A program made the translations under genes and the position numbers. 64,000 bases of DNA from Tubulanus polymorphus (taxonomy: Eukaryota > Nemertea > Palaeonemertea > Tubulaniformes > Tubulanidae). The stretch is taken from contig NC_134028.1 in the NCBI RefSeq assembly GCF_964204645.1, positions 2,764,501 through 2,828,500 of the forward strand, read 5' to 3'. Under the pieces are notes generated by a model, which was given only the letters and a program-made list of their open reading frames with translations, made no database searches and was not told the DNA's origin. The number at the start of each line of letters is the position of its first letter. Within the stretch, counting starts at the first letter, position 1. Shown piece after piece: positions 35,601-47,600 of the stretch.

Positions 35601-38600
35601 GCTAAAATTCAGATAAAATTTCATCGCAAATAGTTAGATAAGTTTCTCCCGAGAAATAGATTCGTGGTTTTTTTTATGTCGCTGATAAGAAAGAGATACC
35701 GAATGAATGGAGTTCTGATCGTTGATTTCAGCGCTCCCGACTCGGCGTATTATGCCCGCTTTTATCTACGCTATTGTGCGTATAAAAGATCCGTCGTTGC
35801 GTTATTGAGAACTGACTGACTGGAAGCCGCAGGGTTGTATTAACCTTCCAGGCCCTATAATACATATAGCTATAACGTGCCACCACGGTGTGGTGAAACA
35901 TTAAATGTTGGCGAAAGTTTTTCCATTCACCACCCATTGATGTAGGCACTTTGCTCGGTTGTATCTAGCGCTTGACTGATGCAGTCAATGTCAGTCAAAG
36001 CCAACAACTCTCCGATATACAGAAAACATCCGATCGCAACATTTACCTCTATATTAGTTTTTTGTGTTCATAAAGGTCGATATCTTCCCCGCAAAGGATA
36101 GAAATATTGCCTCGCTATAAAGCTGGGAAACCCCCCTGACTAGTAATGATCAGATTACCAATACAGCTTCAAACCAATCATGGAGAGACTCGAGCGATGC
36201 TAAAATGTTACCATAGCTATCCCTGAAAAGTGCAGTTTCTTGAAAAAATTTCGTGATTAAGTTGGCCTATAGGTATAACTGTACATTTATGCAATTCATA
36301 TACACTAATATATCACAAACAAACAGGTGGATTATATATAGATATTATATACAGTTTTCAGTAATTAACCCTCCCTCAGTAGTTGAGCCCCCTCTCTCTC
36401 TCTCTCCCTCTCTCTCACTGGCAGTCTGATACACAATCAGTGGTTTGTTTGTTACTCAGTGAGATGTGATATGAAAGAAACCGATGTATCATAGATAGAC
36501 TGACTGAAGGGCAATCCGAACGAAGAGCGAAGAATTCGTATCAGTTTCGGAAATATCAGTTCGAATTCGGGATCTATTATTTTTTCGGGTTTTTAGATAT
36601 ATATTAATTTTAAGATGTATCCTTTTCGTCGGTAAGTGTGATAACGTAACATTTTTAAGTAGCTTGAGTAGCCTTTTAAAATTGATTTTGTATTGAAATG
36701 TTCGAGGAATTTGTATGTTCATGATAAATTAATTGATAGAATATTCTGCTTTGAAAATCATTTCAAATTGTTGTTTAGAGAAATCCACGGCAAAATCGAG
36801 TTGAAGTTATCATTTTTTATTTTCTTGAAAAATGTAAAATTAAAATACAAAGACAATTTTGTGGTTTGATTCAAATGAAGCATATGTATTTTTTTGTTTA
36901 TATTTCAGGGGAGGTGCTTCGTCCTATTATGCTCCTGATTCATACAGCTATCCAACATTCTCAGAGGCAGCTCAGCCAAGTCCATATAGTTCACAAGTAA
37001 GTCCTCCGTGGTCATAGATACCTGGCATTCTGGGCGAATTCGACCTAGCATTGCCCGCTAAGGTACTTAACAATGCTTATTTCCGGTTAATGGGTACCGT
37101 TCATGTATATACCACAGTTTATTCTAGAGCGATAAGGTCTAACGATAAAATGGATCTCCGGGTGATTATGTTAGTAGGCCTATATTCCGGTGGTTATTAT
37201 CTTGTGTACGTGGAGATAAATTTTGTTTTTTTTTAAGTAACAATTTTAATTTGCTTTCAACAACTGTCGTCTGACCTTTTCAATTACCTAGCAAGATGAA
37301 TCGAGAAATAATAGTACATTGAATCTATGATTAGATTTAAAATGTCAGAAGTTTTTGTCTTTGAAATGAATTCTTCGATTTTGCCTAAGACTGCAGTCTG
37401 TTTTCAAAATGATTGATAACCAGTCATCTCTATACCCTCTGTTTAGTGAGTTGTAACACTGATGATACCTCCTCTCCACCTCCCTCTCTCTCTCTCTCTC
37501 TCCCTCTCTCTCCCTCTCCCTCTCCCTCTCCCTCTCCCTCTCCCTCTCTCTCTCCCTCTCTCTCTCTCTCCCTCCCTCTCTCTCTCCCCCTCTCTCCCGT
37601 ACAGGCCTCTGTGTGCTCGGATATACAGAAATTCCAGGTTTATCCTCAACTGCTATCTGTGTAAAACTGGTGTATGGTTTCGTTGTAGCAAATTTCATGT
37701 AAAATGTAATTCGTAGCAGCTGAAGTGGTTGTAGACTGAGAAAAAATTGTACACTTTTCCTAGAAAACTGACTAAATACTACCCTACATATGAAATATTA
37801 GACTTTATTTTCAAATTTCTGTAAACTGAATCTTACCGGCGATCGGACGTGAATCATTGCGAGCTTTCTCATTCCAGCCTAGATTAAGAAGCTTTGTTTG
37901 AAATATGAAGAATATCGAGCAAAATTTCTAACATTGCTTAATCTTGAAATGCAATATATAAGATACTATTGAAGTATCAATCGACGCTGTCTTTGAGAGT
38001 AACGTTTAATCTTAGTATGTCTAAACACCAAAAGGAAATTACTGCAATCCATCCTAATAAGATTGATAGTAAAGATCGCCAAAACACAAGGAAGTCCACA
38101 ATTTTCAGTTATGATTTCGAAAGCCTGTAAAATCTAGCCTATAGAACAAGCAATGGCAGGTGAGTTTGCTAGGTTTCTGCTGTTCTTGTATTTGCGTTTT
38201 CTTCATACAGCGGCTGTAGTGTACATATCATATATCACTGAACTGTATATAGATGGCCCCTGGAACGAGTAGTACGAACCTGAGAGAAATAAGAAGATCT
38301 TATACATAAATGCTGAATTTATCGCAATAGATTATATGCTATTTCGTCATATTCTTTGTAAGAAAATTTAGGAGAAGATTTGGCACATTGTTACCTCGGA
38401 CAAACTGGCTTGGCAGTGAATATTATTACTTATATATAAACATATCTTAAAAATCATTATGGAAAAAATGAATGTAGTTAAAAAAAAATTCATCAGAGTT
38501 CGTAAAGTTTAGAATTGTTTTAAATCTGATTGCGTATCTCGCTTATTTCGAGAGGTACTTCGTTCTCTCGAAAAATGATGACCACATTCTGTAAACATGT

Positions 38601-41600
38601 CTTTCTTACTTGAAATTTCCACTTCATCAATACAGAATCTTTATCTGACTGGATATCTGTGAGAACATCTTTTAGTCGTGTTCAATTCTGTTTTCTAAAA
38701 TATGTCGAATTCTACAGTTTACAGCAAAAATGAATGTAATTTTGCACGAGTGTTGAGGATATGTGTGGTCCCTACATCATTTTGGGGGAAACCAAACATG
38801 GAACGCCCCACATAGTAGTAATGAGACTGAAAAATGAATGTGATAATGATATAGGGTAATTTCATTTCCTTTATCATACAGGCATTAGTAATCTGAATGA
38901 CTGTGATAATTTCCCTGTTATCCCTTTTATTGGCCAATTATAATTACGCATTCGAAAAATATATTAAGTTATTCATTGTTCCTAGAACAAAGCCTTCTAT
39001 GATATCATATGGCACCGGATCTCTCTCGGTCGGTCGGTATTCCGGTAAATGCATTCTCCTATGTTTAGTCATTCAGTCCGAGGAATTTCTGTCTCCAAAC
39101 ATACATTTTTGCTCGAGACATTTTCTTGGTAACCGCCATGAAATGGGACGTATATATACCTATTTATATTCGTGTGAATAGCTATGAAATATGTTGCCTA
39201 TCTACGGTATTTTTCTGCGTATAAATGCAATGTTTTGTCTCATTTTTTAATTTCGTTTTGATAACATTATGTGTGTCGTTGTATGTACGCGTTGTATTAA
39301 ATGGGAAATGGCTTATTGACAAGAATGCAGTGAAAAGCCGAGCATGCATTACTAATGCCACCGGTTTTTCTAATGAAATGAATTATGCGCTTTCTAGTAT
39401 CGCCCTGTATGGACTACTTTATCAATTTATCAATGCCCAAAATAAACGAAATAAAACAATCTTGCATTGCTTGAATATTTGAGATGTTAATGTATTTTGT
39501 TATGGAGACGAGATTCCTTGCAGTCATAGCGCGTGATAAATTTATAGTCAATGGTTTTTTTTAAAGATGAATAGAAATTGTATGCTGAAGGCTGTACTTC
39601 ATTTTTACATAGCTTCACCTACACGTTTAAGCCCTTCTGCTGGATTCATGAAGAAGCGAGGATGCATGATTAGTTAGAGTTTGAATCCATTTGATGTTGG
39701 ATTCTTCCATGGAGCCTGAGTCTATTATTCTTCCCAGCTGTTCATTCATTCCCTTACCTCAAACTCGGGTTCAGATGACCTTTACAGTTTTACCTATATA
39801 CCTGCCTCCTCGACATGCTATTAGAAATGTTCATACGTTATACGTTACTTAGAGCTATGAGCATGAGATGACTGCTCGTAACTTAAGACTGCCTATTCAG
39901 GGCTTCTAGTGGACTAACCCAGGAAGAGTCACACATTCAGTCTCCGAAATTCAATATTTACAATGCCTTAGATGAATGCTTCGAATTTTTCAAAATTTTA
40001 CCTCTGATCCCAGTATACAATAAGTCTACAGTACTTAGATCTATGGGATAATGGTTCGGCAAACTGTCTAAGCTAGTCGATTTCATATATATCTAAACGT
40101 TGTCTGTTCTTGTTATTCATTTCTGAGAGAGGGAAATTTTTACATCATGCCGCGTAGACTGTTATAGATTTAAACTGATATATACCGACGTATGGCGTAT
40201 ATACCACGGTATACGCGTACCATATACCACCATATACCACGGTATACCACCAACCTCCTTACAACTTATATAACCTTCTCATTCAAGGTTATTATCCTCA
40301 CCTCCCAGATTTAGTTATATACGCAACCGTTCAGATACAACCCAACTAGGCTTCTTCGTTTCAACATTTCTCGATGATGTTTTTACATCAGGAAATCCTA
40401 TCATCGTGTAGTAACATAGAACATATTATACGTGTACTGGAACCCACATATTTGTTTTATTGAAAAAATGTTAATTTTTGTTCGGATTAAGTCGTTATTT
40501 ATCTTCAATATTTGTAGAAATGAACGAAGTTGTTAGCAAGACTGCTAATCATTTTCATAGATCGAAGAAAGAAAATTCCTGCATCATCGCAATTTGAATC
40601 ATTCGTTGATTTTCATGTTTTTTTCTCCACATTTTTATCGTTTCAGGCATATAATAATCCCGCTTCAAATTATTCCTCTTCACCAGCCTCAGGAATCGGT
40701 AGTCAAATGTCAAATCTTTCATTAAACAGGTTAGTTTCAATATCAAAAACGAGATGGCAGCACTATATAGACAATAATTTTGTTTATATCGCCCCGTGGT
40801 TAGTGCCGGGTATGTATATAGCGAAAAAGCGTAGAAATATTAGACTTTTAGGAAATTAACTCGCAGTAGTTTGTCATGCAAATGATTGCATGTGATAGTA
40901 GATAATTGCCAGCTCAAGAAGCATGATAAATTTTCATTCAGTTGCATAAAGATCTCTTTAAGTTATTTTCCAATATTTTCATTTGTATTATTTTCAATTT
41001 CGTGCTGACCAGTGGATAAGGAAGTGATAACCTTTAGTTAAGTTAGAATATATATCATTCATGGATTTCATTTTGTTTATGTTTCAGATCTCCGCAGCCA
41101 TTCAGATCTTATGAAGACACTTCTCCAGGTCTGCATCAAAAAATGATTATTGTACTTACTAAATATAATTTGAAAATGTTTGAAATAGACGAAAAAAATA
41201 TTGAAGCCAATTTCCAATTATGAATAATAAGTGAACATAATGAAAGGGGACCCGTGGGGCGGGGAAGTTTTCCATCAAAATCTCGAGGAAAAATTGTGAT
41301 GAATGTAAATGTTTCAGAACCCATAAAAGTGAACGTTAATGTAGAAGTTGTGGCACCCTCGTCTGACGAGGGCGCCACTGTTCCCGTCGTCGTGCAAACA
41401 TCGCAATACAATTCACCGATCGGACTTTATTCGGCTGACAATACGACGCAGAGCCTCGAAAAGAGCAAAATCGATAATCGGTAATGAATGAATGAAACCT
41501 CATCGGGAATCTTCTGTACTTACTAGTATGTAAGAATTACGTGCATGGGATCCTTATATTCCCAGTTCTCGAATAGCTGACCGAATAGACACCTGAACCT

Positions 41601-44600
41601 ACCTTGAAAATCTAGGTTATTCAGGAATATTCTGTTACTGGGTTCTTTTGGGTTTTCATGCGAAATTCTTACATCTTTTGTAATCATGCTTAATGCCTAT
41701 ATGCTTCATAATCATCCATTATTTCAGGGAATGTGGTATCAATGGTTCGGTCTGTTCTTTCGCTTGCGTCTTTTATTGAAAATTCAGCAAATTTCATAAA
41801 AATAATTTTTATAGCATCTTTCTCGGTGTACTTTTCATTATTTTCGATTTTTGACTCGAAATATTTAGTTGTTAAATAATCCAAATATTCAGATAAGCAT
41901 AAGTGAAAATAACGGACCTTGTTATTGGTATAAATGGTCACTCAGAGGAAGGCATGGAGTCTATGTATATCATTATATATCTATATTTGATTATTTAGGT
42001 TATGGAGGTGGTGCGCCATATCATCCAAGGTAGCAAAAACTTGTTGTGCGAAAAAGTGTTGTTATTTTTTCCCCCTTTTTCAAGATTTCGTCGCTTATTT
42101 TTTGTGCCTTTGGCATTTTTAATCGAGAGAAATTTCTATATATCATCATGGCTTGGAACTTGTGGATTTGACGAAAATCTGATTGGAATTAATGCTGTGA
42201 AAATCGATGTTTAATTTCATCAAATTCTTAAGTTTTCATATTTGAGAAGTTTTTGCATACATTTTGAATATACAGTAAACTCTGCTCAAGTTGGATCTTT
42301 TGGGGTCGTAAAAATGTGTCCGACTTAAGTGATATCTGAGTTGAATATTATGTATTTCATATATAGTGTCACAAAAGATATTTGAAAAAACATCCGAGTT
42401 GAACGGATCCGACTTGGGCTGAGTCTAATGGTTATACTTATACTGGGTTTTCTATGTTTATTTTCGTTCTGATTGAATATTATTTTCAATACTTATCTCT
42501 TCTTATCCTTTACCTTAATCAACTATTTTCTGTATACAACATATCTCTTAGTTTGCTTTTAGATTTAGTAAAAATGTCTTGCTTTTTCACTCTTTTCACA
42601 ATTCATGAGTAAATGTTATTTTGTCCATAGATATCAATGAAATCCCCATACAATGTATATTACAGGGCCTATAGATATTTACACATTTTAATTTTGTCTT
42701 TGAAAATGATATTCAATTTAATGCACGTTTGTTCATGATAAACCTTTACAATGAACTTCACCAATTGTGAAAAAATCATCAATACCATAAATATCTTCAT
42801 CATAATTAATTCTTTCGATTATTTATTGGTGAAAGTCATTTAGAACTGAATTTCGATATCTAGTTTTTATTACTAAACGGATTGATTTGCATGGCATTGC
42901 TTATTTTATATAAACCATAGGAAAAGTCCAACATTTGAGCAAAATTCCATTAAGAAGAAATCGCCGCCGACCGAAGCGCCCCCACCTGTACCAGAGATTC
43001 CCCCTCCGGTACCGCCACCGCCTAGCAACATGACCAACGGTAAGCCGGGGGTTGTGGTTAGTTCAGAGACGTTGAAACTGATTAAACAAGAAGATGAAGG
43101 TGTGGATGATAAACAGGATGTTACAACACATTCACGTACATTCCGTTTATTACAACAACAATTAGACAGGTATTAAACACACTTGGATTCATTCGGGCAA
43201 AATGCCTGCCTTAGCTGTTAAAAATCACTTCAATGGCAAATGGGAACTTTTGCATTATCCTTACTTTTCTGGCGCCATCAGATACCATCTATGAAAGCAT
43301 TTTAGATGCTGTTTTGCCTGATAGAATGCAGAGTTAGAGTTTATTGCTCCAAATGTTTTGCATGCTGGCTGCCAGATTTAAACTAGATTTCAAATGTTCG
43401 ATTTTTAACGGATTGTTAAAAATGAATTGAAAATATGCTCGCCGTCTGTAACATACGTACCCGTATATTATTATTCTGTCTGCATGTTGGATGTTGAATG
43501 AACTTTCATTTCTTTTAGCCTAAAGTAGATTTGATAAACTATTGTCTCGACTAAAAATTTCTTCTTGTTGCTAAATATTAAATCTTTTTATCTGAATCAA
43601 TTGAATAATCTTCTATCAATGTAGGCAATATCGGAAAATTCTTTAATCACACTATTATTATATTATTATATGATCTGTTTTGACGCATCTTATTGAACTG
43701 GTATGGCGCCATGACCCAGAAATGCTATGAATTACTGGAAAAAAATATTCATTCGCATCTTATTCTAGAAACCTACTTAAATAAATTGTTTGGCACTAAT
43801 ATCTCTTTTTGAATTTCATTTTCAGTGGAACTTACAACCCTCAAGGTGAGTGTTAAACTTGAATTTGACTGCGTTTACAGAATAGGAACCCAGACCTGAC
43901 TACCAATACTATTTGAGAGTAGAAACTACTATTTTAAGAGCTCAATTACTGCCAAAATTATCTAAATCCTCTAAAAATCAGAATAATTTCTAGTTCATTT
44001 CCAATTAAATTACTATTTTCGATCTGAAATTGTGGTCAAAACTACTACTATGTGAGACGCAGCGGTAGTCGGGTCTGGGAACCTAGTTCTCGCATTACTG
44101 GGTGCCTTGTTTAAGCTGTTGACATTTGATATGTTATGAACATGGTGTGGTATCTTACAGAACATCCCGGTGGAAAACGAATGTCACCGATTCTTACGAA
44201 AGAACGCAGCGAATCTCCCAAATCACAGTCTAAATTTGTTCCTAAACAATACAATTCACCTATCGGGCTTTACTCGGCTGAAAACGCCGCTTCAGATAGC
44301 GTGCAGCAATGGAAATCTATCAACCCGTAAGAATAAACTCAGCTGGTGGTGGAACTCAAATATATATATATATATATATATCAACCAACTACTCTTCTCT
44401 TATTTTTGGATTGATAACTGCAATACTGAGTTCATTTGTGGACGAATTCAATTCATCTCAACGTTTTGCAGTTTTCAACTTCAAATTCCTGCTGCCCATG
44501 GTTTACCAGCTTATCACATTCTATCTCTCCTATAACCTCTTGGCAGGCGTGGATCTACCAGGGTGCTAGGAGCACACCCCCTTCTCATTCAAAATCCTGG

Positions 44601-47600
44601 ATCCGCCCCTGCTTAGATCACTCAGTTTCTAGTAATTTCCGATAGTTATTGGTTATTTCAAAAGCATATAATTGACTCGTTAATGTAACTGATAACTACC
44701 GGTTTGAGAAACTGTGTGGAGTGGGCTCTAATTACATATGTATATTATAATCTATCAGCACTTGTAAATTTAAGCTATCCCTAACATTTCAGGAAACCCA
44801 CCTTGGCATAAGAGGTATTGTAAAATAGCACTAGATATTCGTAGTTGAAGCTTTTCTGTTTTTATTGTCTCACCCGGATATTTTCAACTCCCCACGTTCT
44901 GTATTTGATGCATACTCAAGATTTGCATTATTTGGAATATTTTACCTCCTATGTTATTTATCACAGCGTTGACATGCAACGATATCATGAATCTAAATTA
45001 TCAATATCGCAATTTTCTCCATTGAAGGGTGATAAATTTTGTGAAATGTTGTCATGCCATATTATTTGCATGCATTTTTCCAAAAATGGATACAAAGAAA
45101 GCATGATAAGATAAATGCTATATTCATTCGTGAAGTTTTTCTAAAAAGATGAATGGCCAAAATAATTTCAGGAATAAAATACCCCCAGTCAGTAATAAAG
45201 CCACGAAATACGGCTCAAAAGATGAATGGGCTTAGTAAGTACGGACGGTGTATAGAGGTTGTAGTCCGTAGCTGTTTATGGTGTGTCTTGGCTGTGAATA
45301 TATTGCAGTCATCTTCACTTTTCTAGCAGTGTAGAGGTCAAAGTTTCACTAAGAAATATCCTTTGATATTCTGGGGCCAGCGCCTCGGTTGTTAGTCTGG
45401 GTCAAGTGATGATGATATGCAGCTAAATTATAGGTTGCTGACAATATCTAGAAATCATTCAGACTTTAACCCGAGTGAACACAATAGATTATATACTGAT
45501 TCAATGATCTATATAGTTATTGAAACACTTATCCATAAGAATTATGATTAAGAGAAATCCCACAATTGATGTCTAATAGTTCAAATTTCGTAAATGTGCT
45601 GAGACTACAATGTTTCAACTTCATTAGTGGGATTTTTCTTAATTTATGTGATGCATTGATGTTTTTTGTATTAATGTCTAAAATGCATGATTTTGAACAA
45701 TATTCATTGTCCTGACATGTGATTTATCGTTTCTCAGTAATTAACTCAGAACTTGCATGAGAATTTGATTGTAATTTAATGATTTGATTACCTGTTTCTT
45801 TATTAGCCACCTAATTAACCGCATTATTTTTGCATGTTTGTTGTCTTTAGATCTACTAACTCTGAAACACCTAGTGACACAAAACCGGATGGTACGAAAA
45901 TCTATCGGCCATCGGAAACCTACAAACTCGTTAAGGAGCAAGAATCGGTGAAATCACCTCGGAAATCACCAGTCAATGCGAAAGGCGATTCGCCACCGGC
46001 TTCGTCACCAAAAATGGGACGTACGATGCGCCACCTACAAATACAGCTTGACGCGCAAGAATTTCAGCCAGTTACCGTTCAGAAAAATGTATACAGACAG
46101 AAAGATGAGGAAACAAATAACAATGCACCGCAGACGATTACACAAACTACATTTACGAGTGAACCAGTTCGACCCCCACTACCGCAGTTCTCAACCGCTA
46201 AACCATACAGTGCGCCTAAACCTGCGTTCGCGAGTGGGCCGGTTAAATTTGAACCGGTGGCCGCACCATTACAACAGAAATCTTACTCGAGTTTCAATCC
46301 AAATACTAGTTTTACGAGTGACCCCCTCAAAATGGAGCCCTTGGCACCGCCTTTAGATCAAAGTGCCTCAGAGTTTGGGTAGGATGATTGTATGAAAATT
46401 ACTTCAACGACATTCACTATTTCTCATTCACTGTTACTCTCTATCCAAATTAACTTTTTCTCATTGATTTCTTAATGTTTATCTCTTAATAATATAAGTG
46501 CCTACTGGTAATAAAACCAGTATTATTTGAGATTTTGAAAAAATGATAAGACTTAATGAAATATTGATACAATGCGATACAATGAATTTGAACAGAATCC
46601 TTGTGTATTTTTTGTAGCCTGAATGAACCTGGTCGAGACTACAATCAAATGCACGTCGGTCCAGGAGGAGGTGGATATCACGGAGCTCCTACCCACGCTC
46701 CTCCACCATTACCCCAGGCACCTGCTCCAAAATGGAGTCCGGCTAGCAGTGCTCCTCCGGCGAGAGGCCCTGCTGCACCCGGAGGCACTAGAGGAAACCC
46801 TAGGTTTGGTAAGAAAGGCGATGCTGCACTGAGAACTGATTCTGCTACTAGAATCCCGGTTTGTCATGGATGCAGCGCTCCTATCAGGTAAATCGAAGTT
46901 CAACCAAATTATCAATATGTCACAGAAAATCCAAAAAAAATTGTTGAATTTTTCATTTTGTTTATGTTTTTAGGGGGCCTTTTGTCTTGGCCTTGGGTCA
47001 GAGTTGGTGTCCGGATCATTTCACGTGTGCTAACTGTAATGTGAAACTGATTGATATTGGATTTATTGAGATTGATGGCCGTCTGTACTGTGAACGCGAT
47101 TATGAACAATATTTTGCCCCTCACTGCACAAAATGTAAACAAACCATCGTCGGAGTACGTATTACTTGAAATGTCAGAATGATTTCGATTTTGAAAATGT
47201 TGTCCCTCGTTAATGAATGTTAAACGATATTTATTTAAGGATTGTGTGAATGCTTTAAGTCAAACATGGCATCCTCACTGTTTCCTTTGCACTCATTGTC
47301 GTCAGCCAATTGGAAGCGGAGGCTTCCACATGGAGGAAGGTCTGCCTTACTGTGAGAAAGGTGAGAACTCGGAGAACTCATTATTTATGGATAGAAGATC
47401 GTCCAAAGATACTTTTTGCGCCTTTAATCCATGCAAAACTCTTTTAAGATTGATCTAGTGGTACATGTATTGCGTTTTCAGATTGGGCTGAGATGTTCCA
47501 GATGAAATGCAATGGTTGTCAGTTCCCCATCGAACCCGGTGACAGATGGGTTGAAGCCATTGGCCAGAATTTCCATTCAGAATGTTTCAATTGTTCGGTA

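Noticed and set aside
37413-37716. Long Ser/Pro, Leu/Ser and Arg/Glu-rich frames on both strands
   Set aside because: They are translations of the CT-rich low-complexity tract.
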